Shown: in pieces, positions 42,901 to 54,344 of the stretch | Layout: the number at the start of each line of letters is the position of its first letter | Position numbering within the stretch: the first letter of the stretch is position 1 | Assembly (NCBI RefSeq): GCF_000802185.1 | Contig: NZ_KN676113.1 | Coordinates: 2,828,856-2,892,855, forward strand | Source of the DNA: Belnapia sp. F-4-1 | Lineage (GTDB): Bacteria; Pseudomonadota; Alphaproteobacteria; Acetobacterales; Acetobacteraceae | Direction of reading: 5' to 3' | DNA: 64,000 nt | Notes under the pieces: generated by a model | Told to the model about the DNA's origin: nothing | Database searches by the model: none | The model's input: the letters and a program-made list of their open reading frames with translations, nothing else | Position numbers and translations under genes: made by a program

Positions 42901-43596
42901 TCAGGCCTCGGCGGGGAGGACGAGGTAGTTCTCGTTCACCTCGTACCGGCGGAAGCGGCGCTCGATGCGGTAGCCCTGCCGCCCGGCCCAGGCCTGAAAG
43001 GCCTCGGCATTGCGGTTCTCGATCTCAATGAAAATCGCCGGGCGCCAGGTGGCGATGGTCTGCTGCAGCCCGGCCAGCACCTGCATCTCCATCCCTTCGA
43101 CATCGATCTTGAGGAAATCGACCCGGCGCCGGGCCAGGGCATCGTCGCCGCGGATCAGCGCCAGAGCGCCATCGTCCTGGGTGGGGGCGAGCCAGGTGCC
43201 GCCGAGATTGCCCTCGGGCACCCTGGCCTGCGCACGGCTCGGCACATCGGCGAGGCCAATGCCGAGATAAGTGAGGTCCGCCACCCGTTGCAGGCCGTTA
43301 AGGGCGAGGTTGAGCGTCAGGATGGCGATGGCCGGCGGATTCGGCTCGAAAACGATGACCTGCTGCGGGTGAAGGTACATCCCGACATAGAGGGAGTGGT
43401 TGCCGACATTCGAGCCGATATCGACAAAGACGCCGCCCTTCGGAAAGAATTCCTCGATGATGCGGAGTTCCTCGACCTCGTAGAACTGGCCGATGGCGTG
43501 ATACTGCTGGATGACGTCCCGCTCGTCCTCGACGAAGAAGCGGACCTCCCGGCCGGCGATCGTGGCGGTCACGACGCTGCCGTGCTGACGATTCAT
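42901..43596 (-). CDS. FkbM-family SAM methyltransferase
   Basis: 231 residues. SAM motif I is VFVDIGSNVGNHSLYVG, followed by VIVFEPNP and the FkbM signature DFLKIDVEGMEMQVLAG. These enzymes O-methylate sugars or other hydroxyls on secreted glycans and natural products. GGAGG five bases before the ATG at 43596 decides the start over an upstream ATG at 43608. The gene is followed by a GT14 glycosyltransferase on the same strand, pointing to surface glycan modification (inference). Confidence 0.9.
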   Translation of the reverse strand: MNRQHGSVVTATIAGREVRFFVEDERDVIQQYHAIGQFYEVEELRIIEEFFPKGGVFVDIGSNVGNHSLYVGMYLHPQQVIVFEPNPPAIAILTLNLALNGLQRVADLTYLGIGLADVPSRAQARVPEGNLGGTWLAPTQDDGALALIRGDDALARRRVDFLKIDVEGMEMQVLAGLQQTIATWRPAIFIEIENRNAEAFQAWAGRQGYRIERRFRRYEVNENYLVLPAEA

Positions 43597-43667
43597 GCCA
43601 TCCTCCATTCCGCGCCCTCTCCGGCGGAGGGGTAACACGGTACCGTGAAGAATGGCATGGCGAGAAT

Positions 43668-43690
43668 GGGCCGGGGCATCTCCCCGGCCC
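43668..43690 (-). terminator. Hairpin behind the SDR gene
   Basis: Perfect nine-base stem GGGCCGGGG / CCCCGGCCC with a five-base loop, four bases after the SDR stop on the minus strand. The following bases (ATTCTCGCC) are not a clear T run, so termination strength is uncertain. Confidence 0.55.
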
Positions 43691-43694
43691 GCGG

Positions 43695-45311
<1,617 letters not shown>

Positions 45312-45315
<4 letters not shown>

Positions 45316-46769
45316 AGCAGGGTCTCCTGCGCTGGCTTGTCGCGTGACCTGCGCTTTCCGGGCGGCTTCGCGCCATCGGCCGTCGCCTGCGCCTCGCCAT
45401 CGGCGAAGGTGAGGACGAGACGGCCGCCGGCCGGGATGGCGTCTGCGCTGGTGATCGGCGCACCCTCGGCATCGCGCACCAAGGCGAAGCCGCGGGACAG
45501 GACGGACTGGAAGGACCCGCCTTCCAGCCGCGCCGCCAAGCCTTCCAGCCGCAGCCGCTTCTCGCGCAACAGCGACTCGACGGGCGTGGCGCTGAAGCGG
45601 GCGAGGGGAGGGGCCGTGCGGTTGCGGGCCTCGGTCCGTCCCCACGCGGCGCGGCCGCGGGCCTGGAGCAGGGCGATCATCGCTCGGCGCGCAGCGATGC
45701 CCTCGCGCGGATGCGGCAGGCGTGGCGCGAGGCGGCTCAGCTCGCCGCGCTTGCGCTGGACGAGGCCTGGGAGCGCGAGGGCGAGGCGCTCGCCCCGGTC
45801 CTCCAGCCGCTGGCGCATGGCGCCGAGGATGTTGGGCAGGTCGGGCAGGCCGCGCTCGGCCAACATCAGGCGGCGGCGGGCCCGCTCGACCAGGGTACGG
45901 CCGAGCTGGAGCAGCCGGGCCTCGGTCTGCGCCAGGTCGGCGAGAAGGTCGGTGCGGGCGGGAATCGCCATCTCGGCCGCCGCCGTCGGGGTCGGGGCGC
46001 GACGGTCGGAGGCGAAGTCGATCAGCGTGGTGTCCGTCTCGTGGCCGACGGCGCTGATGAGGGGGATCGGGCTCTCGGCCGCGGCGCGGACGACGATCTC
46101 CTCGTTGAAGGCCATCAGGTCCTCGAGGCTGCCGCCGCCGCGGGCGACGATGATCACGTCCGGCCGCATCGCCCCTTCCAGCCGGCCGAAGCCGCGGATG
46201 GCGGCGGCGATCTGCTCGGCCGCACCCTGGCCCTGGACGGCCACCGGCCAGAGCAGGATGCGGCGGGGAAAGCGCCGGGCGATGGTGGTGCGGATGTCCT
46301 GGATGACGGCGCCGCGCTCGCTCGTCACCGCGCCGATGGTGGCCGGCAGCATGGGCAGGCGGCGCTTGCGCCCGGGGTCGAACAGCCCCTCCTCCAGCAG
46401 GCGCTTCCGCAGCATCTCGATGCGGGCGAGGAGGGCGCCCTCGCCGGCGAATTCCAGCCTGTCGATGACGAGCTGGTATTTCGAGCGGTCGGCATAGGTG
46501 CCGATGCGCCCGGTGGCGATGACCTCGATGCCGTTCTCGGGCTTCACCGAGAGCCGGCCGACCGAGGTCTTCCAGATGACCGATTCGAGCTTCGCCGCCT
46601 CATCCTTGAGCGAGAGATAGATATGGCCGGAAGGGTAGCGCTTCAGCTCCGTGATCTCGCCGCGCACGCGGACCCGGCCGAAGCTCTCCTCCAGCGTCCG
46701 CTTGATGGCCCCGGCGATTTCGGAGACGGCGAATTCGGGAATGTTGGCGCGCGGCGCGGGTGTGTCCAT
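45312..46769 (-). CDS. xseA: XseA, exodeoxyribonuclease VII large subunit
   Basis: 485 residues. N-terminal OB-fold (RVRGEITELKRYPSGHIYLS) for single-stranded DNA, then the catalytic core with IGAVTSERGAVIQDI, DVIIVARGGGSLEDLMAFN and SAVGHETDTTLIDF, then a coiled-coil region and a C-terminal FALVRDAEG segment. With XseB it degrades single-stranded DNA. It is divergent from purD, with 45 bases between the starts. A basic tail (GKRRSRDKPAQE) follows the conserved part. Confidence 0.96.
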
Positions 46770-46814
46770 CGCCCTAGCTTATGCTAGAGCCGCCGCGGTT
46801 TGGAGGGTGCGGCG

Positions 46815-48083
46815 ATGAAGGTGCTGGTGGTCGGCGGCGGCGGGCGGGAACATGCGCTGTGCTGGGCCATCGCCCGGTCACCCTTGCTCGGGCGGCTGTA
46901 TTGCGCGCCGGGGAATGCCGGCATCGCGGCGGTGGCGGAATGCGTGCCGGTCGGGACCGAAGACGTGGCCGGACTCGTCGCCTTCGCCAGGACCGAGGTG
47001 GTCGACTTGGTGGTGGTCGGGCCGGAGGCGCCGCTGACGCTCGGGCTGGCGGATGCCCTGGCCGCGGCCGGGATCAAGGTCTTCGGGCCTAGCCAGGCAG
47101 CGGCGGCGCTGGAGGGGTCGAAGACCTTCACCAAGCAAGTGGCGGATGCCGCCGGCGTGCCGACCGCGGCCTGGGCGCGGTTCGAGGATGCGGCGGCGGC
47201 GCGGGCCCATCTGCAGGAGCGCGGGGCGCCGATCGTCGTCAAGGCGGATGGGCTGGCGGCCGGCAAGGGCGTCGTCGTCGCAGCGAGCGTTGCCGAAGCG
47301 GAGGCTGCCATCGCCGACATCATGGAGAGCCGCATCCATGGCGCGGCCGGGGCGAGCGTCGTCATCGAGGAATGCCTGGTCGGAGAGGAAGTCTCCTTCT
47401 TCGCCCTCTGCGACGGGGAGACGGCCGTGCCGCTCGGCGCCGCGCAGGACCACAAGCGGGTCGGCGATGGCGATACCGGGCCGAATACGGGCGGCATGGG
47501 CGCCTATTCGCCGCCGCCCGCCTTCACCCCCGCGCTGGAGGCGGAGGTGATGGAGCGCATCGTCCTGCCGAGCCTCGCCGAGATGGCGCGGCGGGGGACG
47601 CCGTTCCGTGGGGTGCTCTTCGCCGGGCTGATGCTGACTGAGGCGGGGCCGAAGCTGATCGAGTTCAACGTCCGCTTCGGCGACCCGGAATGCCAGGCGC
47701 TGATGGTGCGGCTGCGCTCCGACTTGCTGGTTGCGCTGCTGGCGGCGGCGGAGGGGCGCTTGGCCGAGGTGGCGCTGGAGTGGGACCCGCGGCCGAGCCT
47801 CTGCGTGGTGATGGCGGCGGAGGGATATCCGGGGGCCTATCGCAAGGGGACGGCGATCCGCGGGCTGGACCGGGCGGCGGCGGTGCCCGGTGTGCAGATC
47901 TTCCATGCCGGGACGGTGGCGGGGCCGGACGGGGCGGTTCTGGCGAATGGCGGCCGGGTGCTCGGCGTCACCGCGGTTGGCGAGACGGTGCGGACGGCGC
48001 GGGACGCAGCCTATCGGGCCGTCGATGCGACCGACTGGCCCGAGGGCTTCTGTCGCCACGACATCGCTTATCGCGCCCTTTAA
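46815..48083 (+). CDS. purD: PurD, phosphoribosylamine-glycine ligase
   Basis: 422 residues. Second step of purine synthesis: joins glycine to phosphoribosylamine with ATP. N-terminal [20 protein letters not shown], then an ATP-grasp core with [34 protein letters not shown] and [14 protein letters not shown], and the C-terminal PurD domain. GGAGGG precedes the ATG at 46815. Two hairpins follow the stop. Confidence 0.97.
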   Translation: MKVLVVGGGGREHALCWAIARSPLLGRLYCAPGNAGIAAVAECVPVGTEDVAGLVAFARTEVVDLVVVGPEAPLTLGLADALAAAGIKVFGPSQAAAALEGSKTFTKQVADAAGVPTAAWARFEDAAAARAHLQERGAPIVVKADGLAAGKGVVVAASVAEAEAAIADIMESRIHGAAGASVVIEECLVGEEVSFFALCDGETAVPLGAAQDHKRVGDGDTGPNTGGMGAYSPPPAFTPALEAEVMERIVLPSLAEMARRGTPFRGVLFAGLMLTEAGPKLIEFNVRFGDPECQALMVRLRSDLLVALLAAAEGRLAEVALEWDPRPSLCVVMAAEGYPGAYRKGTAIRGLDRAAAVPGVQIFHAGTVAGPDGAVLANGGRVLGVTAVGETVRTARDAAYRAVDATDWPEGFCRHDIAYRAL

Positions 48084-48093
48084 CTCGAAGTTT

Positions 48094-48145
48094 CCAAAGG
48101 CCTTTCGGCCTTTGGTGGGGAAAGGGCAACAGGGGCGAAGCCCCT
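48094..48145 (+). terminator. Two tandem hairpins between purD and the TRAP permease
   Basis: Stem 1: CCAAAGGCC / GGCCTTTGG with a TTTC loop (48094-48115). Stem 2: AGGGGC / GCCCCT around GAA (48131-48145). They lie in the 68-base gap between the convergent genes. Neither is followed by a long T run, so they may act as a bidirectional terminator or be a dispersed palindromic element. Confidence 0.55.
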
Positions 48146-48151
48146 CTCGTA

Positions 48152-50170
48152 TCAGGCGGTCGCCGCCCGAGGCGCACCGCGCCATTGCAGCGCCAGCAGC
48201 ACCGCGCCCAGCGCCACGCCAATCCAATGCGGCGCCGGCACCGCATTGCCGAAGGCCGCTTCGACCAGCGCCGGGAAGATCATCAGCAGGCCCGCCACGG
48301 CGAAGCCCACGCGCTCCCACCCCGCCATGGCCCGCCGCGCGAAGCCCTGGCAGGCGGCGGAGAGGGCGGCGAGGCCGGCGGCGGCGAGGAAGATCTGCAA
48401 CGCCACATCGCCCCAGCCCATGCCCGGCTTGAAGGCGAGCAACAGGCCGACGCCGTCCGGGTCGGTGACGAAGACGAAGGGCAGGACGAAGGCGGGCAGG
48501 GTGTATTTCCAGGCCTGGAGCGTCGTCCGGTAGGGGCCGGCGCCGGTGATTGCCGCCGCGGCGAAGGGGGAAAGGGCGGTCGGCGGCGAGACCTCGGACA
48601 GCACGGCGTAGTAGAAGACAAACATGTGCGCCGCGTAGTCCGGCACGCCGAGCTTGATCAATGCGGGTGCTGCGACCACGGCGCATATGATGTAGCTGGC
48701 CGTCACCGGCACGGCGAGGCCGACGATCCAGACGATCAGCGCGGTGTAGAGCGCCGTGATGACGAGGTTGCCGCCGGCTGCCTGGATGGCGATTTCGCTG
48801 AATTTCAGCCCGAGCCCGGTCAGGGTGATGACGCCGACGATGATGCCGGCGCAGGCGCAGGTCGCGGCGATGCCGACCGATTGCACGGCGCCGGAGGCCA
48901 GCGCCTCCACCAGCTTGCGCGGCCAGAGCGCGCTATCCCGCCGGAGGAAGGAGAGCAGCACGGCGACGACCATGGCGTAGAGCACGGAGAGCGTCGGCGA
49001 GTAGCCGAGCACCATGAAGACGACGATCGCCAGCAACGAGGAGAAGTGGAAGCCGTACTTCTTCGTCAGCGCCCAGGGGCTCTCGACCGAGATGACCTCG
49101 CGCTCCGTGCCGGCCGCGGCGTGCTTGGCGCCGATGCGGCGCTGGTCGAGCTCCACCATGAAGAGGAGCGAGGCGTAGTAGAGCACGGTCGGCACGGCGG
49201 CCATGCGCAGCACCTCGAGATAGCCGATCTTGAGGTATTCGGCGATCAGGAAGGCCGCGGCACCGAGCACCGGCGGCGAGATGATGGCGCCGAGCCCGCC
49301 GGCGGCGAGCAGCCCGCCCGCATCGTCCGGCCGGTAGCCGACGCGCCGCATCATCGGCCAGGCGACGGTGCCGAGCGTCACGGTGGTGGCGACGCCGGAG
49401 CCGGAAGGCCCGCCGAGCAGGAAGGAGGAGAGCACCACCGTCCGCCCCGCCGAGGTCGCCTTGCCGCCCGTCGCGGAGAAGGAGAAGTCGACGAAGAATT
49501 TGCCCGCGCCGCTGAGCTGGAGGATGGCGCCATAGATGGTGAAGAGGATGATGAGGCTGGCCGAGACATCGACCGCCGTGCCGAAGATGCCGTCGAGGGT
49601 GATGGTGAGGTGCGGGATCAGCCGGTCGGTCCCGTAGCCCTGGTGGCGCCAGGGCGGCGGCAGCAGGTTGCCGAAGAAGGCGTAGAGCATGAAGAGCCCG
49701 GCGACGACCGGCATCACCCAGCCGGTGGCGCGCCGCGTCACCTCCAGCACCAGCACGACGAGGATCCAGCCGATGACGAGGTCCATCGGCTCGGGGAAGA
49801 CGTAGCGGTCCAGCAGGTCGTCGCCGCCGGCGATGAGGTAGTAGGTAACGTAGATGCCAGCGGCGAGCAGCGCCCAGTCCCAGGGCATGAAGCGGTGGCG
49901 GAAGCGCCGCGCCACGGGGAAGAGCAGGAAGCCGAGCGCCATGGCGAAGCCGACATGGACGAAGCGGAGCGTCGTCGTCGGCACGATGTCCCAGGCGGCC
50001 CAGAGATGGAAAAGCGCCATCGCCAGCGCCACGCCGGTGCCGACCCAGCCGAGCCAGCCGGAGAAGCGGTTCTGCGCCCCCTCCTCCTCCTCGATCAGCG
50101 CCTCGACGCGGGCGGCGGTCTGGTCGTCGAGCGCTCCCGGGGCTATTTCGGGCGGAAGGGTGGTGCTCAT
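48152..50170 (-). CDS. TRAP transporter fused permease (4TM/12TM, TAXI type)
   Basis: 672 residues with many membrane segments: the small DctQ-like unit is fused ahead of the large DctM-like unit. Typical stretches are GGPSGSGVATTVTLGTVAWPMM, GLGAIISPPVLGAAAFLIAEYL and SEVSPPTALSPFAAAAITGA. TRAP transporters use the sodium or proton gradient to import carboxylates or amino acids delivered by a TAXI-type binding protein. No TAXI gene is adjacent, so this permease lacks its usual partner in the window. Confidence 0.94.
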   Translation of the reverse strand: MSTTLPPEIAPGALDDQTAARVEALIEEEEGAQNRFSGWLGWVGTGVALAMALFHLWAAWDIVPTTTLRFVHVGFAMALGFLLFPVARRFRHRFMPWDWALLAAGIYVTYYLIAGGDDLLDRYVFPEPMDLVIGWILVVLVLEVTRRATGWVMPVVAGLFMLYAFFGNLLPPPWRHQGYGTDRLIPHLTITLDGIFGTAVDVSASLIILFTIYGAILQLSGAGKFFVDFSFSATGGKATSAGRTVVLSSFLLGGPSGSGVATTVTLGTVAWPMMRRVGYRPDDAGGLLAAGGLGAIISPPVLGAAAFLIAEYLKIGYLEVLRMAAVPTVLYYASLLFMVELDQRRIGAKHAAAGTEREVISVESPWALTKKYGFHFSSLLAIVVFMVLGYSPTLSVLYAMVVAVLLSFLRRDSALWPRKLVEALASGAVQSVGIAATCACAGIIVGVITLTGLGLKFSEIAIQAAGGNLVITALYTALIVWIVGLAVPVTASYIICAVVAAPALIKLGVPDYAAHMFVFYYAVLSEVSPPTALSPFAAAAITGAGPYRTTLQAWKYTLPAFVLPFVFVTDPDGVGLLLAFKPGMGWGDVALQIFLAAAGLAALSAACQGFARRAMAGWERVGFAVAGLLMIFPALVEAAFGNAVPAPHWIGVALGAVLLALQWRGAPRAATA

Positions 50171-50335
50171 TCTCGGGCGGGCTCCTGCCGGCTAGGGAGA
50201 GTTTGCCCTCCCCCGTTGCGCCTCCATCTACCCGGAGGCGTGTGCTTCGCCCATCCCCTACGGATTTGTCACCAGCCGGTGCATGATCGCGGCCCGCCGT
50301 GGCGCGTCAGTGCGCGGATAGCAAGGGAAGCCCCC

Positions 50336-50944
50336 ATGGCCCTGACCCCGACCCCGACCCAACCCGGCCCGATGACCCTCACCGGCCGCTTCCCGCTGGT
50401 GCGGCTGATGGCGCGCGGCTGGTGGATGTTCATGCTGCGCGGCGTCTTCGCCATCCTCTTCGGCCTGCTCGCCTTCATGGTGCCGGGGCTTGGTCTCGCG
50501 GTGATCCTCGGCTGCCTCGCGGCCTGGATGGCGCTGGATGGGGCCGGCACGCTGTATCAGGCGGTGAAGGGGCCGCCGGAGCGGCATGGCGCCTGGTTCT
50601 GGGTCGATGGCATCCTTTCGCTCGTCGCCGCGGCGGCGCTGCTGCTGGCGCCGGTCGCCTCGGCGATCGGGCTGGTCTTCCTCGTGGCGGCCTGGTCGGT
50701 CGTCACCGGGGTGGTGCGGCTGGTGATGGCCTTCCGCCTCGGCAGCGTGCTGATGGGACTGTTCGGGGCGATTTCGGTCTTCATCGGCGCCTGGATGATC
50801 GCGGCGCCGGGCGCGGGGCTGCTGGCGCTGATCTGGCTGGTCGCCATCCAGGCGGTGGCGACCGGGGCGGTGCTGCTCGGCCTTGGCTGGCGGCTGCGGC
50901 GCGTCGCGCATGACCCGCATGGGCCGGCGATGGGACGCGGCTAG
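50336..50944 (+). CDS. HdeD-like DUF308 membrane protein
   Basis: 202 residues with about six membrane segments. The HdeD/DUF308 pattern is visible in RGVFAILFGLLAFMVPG and in the repeated SLVAAAALLLAP and ISVFIGAWMIAAPG halves. HdeD is linked to acid resistance in E. coli; the role here is unknown. The ATG follows AAGGGAAG. Its last four bases overlap the 3' end of the convergent HNH gene. Confidence 0.85.
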   Translation: MALTPTPTQPGPMTLTGRFPLVRLMARGWWMFMLRGVFAILFGLLAFMVPGLGLAVILGCLAAWMALDGAGTLYQAVKGPPERHGAWFWVDGILSLVAAAALLLAPVASAIGLVFLVAAWSVVTGVVRLVMAFRLGSVLMGLFGAISVFIGAWMIAAPGAGLLALIWLVAIQAVATGAVLLGLGWRLRRVAHDPHGPAMGRG

Positions 50945-51498
50945 GCTTCGAGGCTCGCATCCCAGTAGAGGAAGTCCTGCCAGGTCCGGTGCAGCTTCTC
51001 GCGCGGCGCCTGGCGCTTGGCCGCCTCGTCGATCTGGTGCGGCGTCGGCTCGATCGGCGTACAGAGCAGGCGGAGGCCGCTTTCCCGCAGCGAGCGGCTG
51101 CCCTTGAACAGGTTGTCCCGCTGGCAGCAGGTGACGACATTCGTCCAGGAGGAGACGCCGCCCTTGCTGCGCGGCACCACATGGTCGAAGGTCAGCTCCT
51201 TCGCCGGCAGGGTTTCGCCGCAGTACTGGCAGCTGAACCGGTCCCGCAGGAAGACGTGGTAGCGGGTGAAGGCGACCTTGCGCCGCTTGTGGAAGCGCTT
51301 CAGCGCGACGACCGAGGGGATGGCGAAGGACTGGCTCGCCGAATGCGCCTCGACCTCGTAGTCGACGATGCGGTTCACCCGGTCCTGCAGCACGGCGACC
51401 AGCGCATCCTGCCAGGACCAGACGGAGAGAGGACCCCAGCTGAGCGGCTGCATGTCCGCATTCAGCACCAGGGTCTGGAGGTTCGACACATGGGTCAT
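50941..51498 (-). CDS. HNH endonuclease
   Basis: 185 residues. The HNH core begins with the zinc pair CQYCG, then LTFDHVVPRSKGG with the catalytic DH, and NVVTCCQRDN with the second CC pair and the metal-binding Asn. This is the housekeeping group conserved across many proteobacteria, with LNADMQPLSWGPLSVWSW at the N-terminus; its biological role is unclear. It does not sit in a phage or restriction context here. Confidence 0.9.
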   Translation of the reverse strand: MTHVSNLQTLVLNADMQPLSWGPLSVWSWQDALVAVLQDRVNRIVDYEVEAHSASQSFAIPSVVALKRFHKRRKVAFTRYHVFLRDRFSCQYCGETLPAKELTFDHVVPRSKGGVSSWTNVVTCCQRDNLFKGSRSLRESGLRLLCTPIEPTPHQIDEAAKRQAPREKLHRTWQDFLYWDASLEA

Positions 51499-51604
51499 CT
51501 GAGCCGTCCTGCCTTGCGGAAGGAGGCCCGAGGGATCAACCCAGTGAGATAGCCATCGCCGTCAGGCAAGCGCCGCTCCCTGTTCGGTGCGGTGCCAACA
51601 AGCC

Positions 51605-51634
51605 ATGGGGCCTGTCACGGCGGAAAGGCCCCAT
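51605..51634. terminator. Inverted repeat between the esterase and HNH genes
   Basis: ATGGGGCCT / AGGCCCCAT, nine perfect pairs with a twelve-base loop, in the 213-base gap between two minus-strand genes. It has no T run. It might end the esterase transcript or lie in the HNH leader. Confidence 0.4.
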
Positions 51635-51711
51635 ATCCTGTGGCGCCGCCGATCTATAGGCGCATTCTTGCCAGTCCGGTTGCCGCGGCGCAACAGGCTG
51701 GCGGCTTTCTT

Positions 51712-52371
51712 TCATCCCCCTGTCATGCCGAAGGCCCGGGCGAGGGTGCGGGCGCCGGCCTCGATCCCGGCCGGGTCGATGGCATGCGGCAGGCCGGGCC
51801 GGTAGAGCGCCTCGACCGGAACGTCGGCAGCCCGCAGCGCCGCCTCGGCCATGCGGCTGGCGGCGACGGGGACGATGTCGTCCGCCTCGCCATGGACCAG
51901 CAGCACCGGCGGGTGGCCAAGGATGTCCGCCGACAGCGACTCGGGCGCCAGCAACGCGCCCGAATAGGCCAGGATGGCGGCCGGCGTCGGGTGCCGCCGA
52001 AGGCCGAGCTGAAGCGCCATCATCGCCCCCTGGCTGAAGCCGGCAAGGGCCAGCGCCTCGGGCGGCAGGCTGAATCGGGCAAGCTCCGCCTCGACCAACG
52101 GGCCGAGAGCAGCCGCCGCCTGCGCCACACCCGCGGCCATCGCGGCGGGGGTGCGGTCCTGCAGGCTGAACCATTGCCGGCCATAGGGCGCCATGTCGCA
52201 GGGATGCGGGGCGTCGGGGGCGATGAAGGCGGCCCCGGGCAGGGCCTCCCCCCAGTCGGGAGCGAGTTGGATCAGATCCTGCCCATCGGCGCCGAGGCCG
52301 TGCAGCACCACCACCAGCTGCCGCGCCTGGCCCGGCTGGGCGCCGAATCGAGGTCCGTCGAGGCCTGCCAT
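51712..52371 (-). CDS. Phospholipase/carboxylesterase family alpha/beta hydrolase
   Basis: 219 residues. The N-terminal LVVVLHGLGADGQDLIQLAP and the nucleophile elbow GFSQGAMMALQLGL mark the carboxylesterase/lysophospholipase (YpfH-like) group. The acid residue is probably the Asp in GEADDIVPV and the His that in GLPHAIDP. No signal peptide, so cytoplasmic. The physiological ester is unknown. It is divergent from gluQ, with 44 bases between the starts. Confidence 0.9.
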   Translation of the reverse strand: MAGLDGPRFGAQPGQARQLVVVLHGLGADGQDLIQLAPDWGEALPGAAFIAPDAPHPCDMAPYGRQWFSLQDRTPAAMAAGVAQAAAALGPLVEAELARFSLPPEALALAGFSQGAMMALQLGLRRHPTPAAILAYSGALLAPESLSADILGHPPVLLVHGEADDIVPVAASRMAEAALRAADVPVEALYRPGLPHAIDPAGIEAGARTLARAFGMTGG

Positions 52372-52415
52372 CGTCGCTTGCTCCCTTGCCGCCCGACCCG
52401 CTACCCCGGCGGGCC

Positions 52416-53264
52416 ATGGCTGTCATCACCCGCTTCGCGCCGAGCCCGACCGGCCTGCTGCATCTCGGCCATGCCCATGCCGCGCTCACGGCCTGGAGCG
52501 CAGCGCGCCGGGCCGGCGGGCGGTTCCTGCTCCGGACCGAGGATATCGACGGCACGCGCTGCCGGCCGGAATTCGCCGTGGCCATCCTCGAGGACCTGGC
52601 CTGGCTCGGCCTCGACTGGGAGGGGGAGGTGCGGGTGCAGTCGCGGCACATGGCGGAGTACCGGGCGGCGCTCGACCGGCTCGCGGTACGCGGGCTGCTT
52701 TATCCCTGCTTCTGCACGAGGGCCGGGATCGCGCGCGAGGTAGCGGCCGCTGGCGCCGCGCCGCAGGGGCCGGACGGGCCGCTCTATCCGGGAACCTGCC
52801 GGCGCCTCGCCCCCGCGGTGCGCGAAGCGCGGATCGCAGCCGGCGCACCCTATGCCCTCCGGCTCGACATGGCGGCGGCGCTCGCCCTCGCCCCGGCCGG
52901 CTTGTCCTTCGAGGAGGCGGGGGAGGGGCGGCTGCGCTGCGACCCGGCTCAATTCGGCGATGCGGTGCTGGCACGAAAGGAGGTGCCGGCGAGCTACCAT
53001 CTCTGCGTGACCCATGACGACGCGCTCCAGGGCGTGACGCTCGTCACCCGTGGCCTGGACCTGAAGCCGGCGACGCATCTGCATCGCCTGCTCCAGGTGC
53101 TGCTGGGCTGGCCGGAGCCGCGTTATGCCCATCACCGGCTGCTGACCGACGCGGCGGGGCGGCGTCTCGCCAAGCGCGATGGGGCGCCCAGCCTCCGCGC
53201 CCTGCGGGAGGCTGGCCGCAGCCCGGCCGAGGTGCGTGCCCTGGCCGGATTCGCCGGCACATGA
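52416..53264 (+). CDS. gluQ: GluQ, glutamyl-Q tRNA(Asp) synthetase
   Basis: 282 residues, a truncated glutamyl-tRNA synthetase without the anticodon-binding domain. It activates Glu and attaches it to queuosine in tRNA(Asp). The HIGH-like motif is in [16 protein letters not shown], the KMSKS-like motif in [12 protein letters not shown]. The zinc site CxC-x-Y-x3-C is intact (CFCTRA and YPGTC). It is followed four bases later by coaA. Confidence 0.94.
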   Translation: MAVITRFAPSPTGLLHLGHAHAALTAWSAARRAGGRFLLRTEDIDGTRCRPEFAVAILEDLAWLGLDWEGEVRVQSRHMAEYRAALDRLAVRGLLYPCFCTRAGIAREVAAAGAAPQGPDGPLYPGTCRRLAPAVREARIAAGAPYALRLDMAAALALAPAGLSFEEAGEGRLRCDPAQFGDAVLARKEVPASYHLCVTHDDALQGVTLVTRGLDLKPATHLHRLLQVLLGWPEPRYAHHRLLTDAAGRRLAKRDGAPSLRALREAGRSPAEVRALAGFAGT

Positions 53265-53268
53265 CACG

Positions 53269-54231
53269 ATGGTTGCCATGGATGCCGTGCCGCCGCCCGA
53301 GGACCCGCCCCTTGCCGAACCCGCCTACCGGGTCTTCGACCGCGCTGCCTGGGCGGGGCTCCGGGCCAGTACGCCGCTTTCCCTGACGCGGGCCGATATC
53401 ACCGCGCTGAAGGGCCTCAACGAAACCGTCTCGCTGGCCGACGTGCAGGAGATCTACCTGCCGCTCTCCCGCCTGCTGAACCTCCAGGTCCGGGCGGCGC
53501 GGCGGCTGGCCATGGCGCAGGATGCCTTCCTCGGCCACCAGGCGGCACCGCCGCCCTATGTCATCGGCATCGCCGGCAGCGTGGCGGTGGGGAAGAGCAC
53601 GCTGGCCCGCGTGCTGCGCGCCATCCTTGCCCGCTGGCCCGACCATCCGCGCGTCGAGCTGGTGACGACCGATGGCTTCCTCCACCCGACCAAGGTGCTG
53701 GAGGAGCGGGGGCTGATGCGGCGCAAGGGCTTCCCCGAGAGCTACGACCTGAAGCGCATGCTCGGCTTCCTCAATGCGCTGAAGGCGGGCGAGCCGGAGG
53801 TGGCGGCGCCGGTCTACTCGCACCTGAAATACGACATTATCCCCGGCGAGATGCAGGTGCTGCGCCGGCCGGACATCGTCATCTTCGAGGGGCTGAACGT
53901 GCTGCAGCACGCGGCCGGTGCGCCGGTCGTCGCCTCGGACTATTTCGATTTTTCGGTCTATCTCGACGCCGCCATCGGCGAGATCGAGGCCTGGTACATC
54001 GAGCGCTTCCTGCTGCTGCAGAAGATCGCCTTCCCCAACCCCGACAGCTACTTCCACCACTACCGCGACCTGCCGCTCGACGAGGCGAAGGAAGTGGCGC
54101 GGGGCATCTGGCGCAGCATCAACCTGCCGAACCTGCAGCAGAACATCCAGCCGACCCGGCACCGCGCGCGCCTCGTGCTGCGCAAGGGGCGCGACCATGC
54201 GATCGAGCAGGTCTGGCTGAGGCGGATGTAG
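53269..54231 (+). CDS. coaA: CoaA, type I pantothenate kinase
   Basis: 320 residues. Phosphorylates pantothenate, the first step to coenzyme A. The P-loop is [17 protein letters not shown]; also [27 protein letters not shown] and YSHLKYDI around the pantothenate pocket, and [21 protein letters not shown] at the C-terminus. ATG at 53269 is used; ATG 53278 is equally possible because neither has a clear ribosome site. panC lies 2 kb away on the other strand. Confidence 0.96.
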   Translation: MVAMDAVPPPEDPPLAEPAYRVFDRAAWAGLRASTPLSLTRADITALKGLNETVSLADVQEIYLPLSRLLNLQVRAARRLAMAQDAFLGHQAAPPPYVIGIAGSVAVGKSTLARVLRAILARWPDHPRVELVTTDGFLHPTKVLEERGLMRRKGFPESYDLKRMLGFLNALKAGEPEVAAPVYSHLKYDIIPGEMQVLRRPDIVIFEGLNVLQHAAGAPVVASDYFDFSVYLDAAIGEIEAWYIERFLLLQKIAFPNPDSYFHHYRDLPLDEAKEVARGIWRSINLPNLQQNIQPTRHRARLVLRKGRDHAIEQVWLRRM

Positions 54232-54344
54232 CTGCGCCATCCAGCTGCCATGCCTCGTTCCGCCTGCCATGCAGGCACCCTTCCGGTTGCCGCGCGTTGC
54301 GGACGGGAGCCGCCAGCCAGGACGGCAGCGGCAAGACCGGGACA

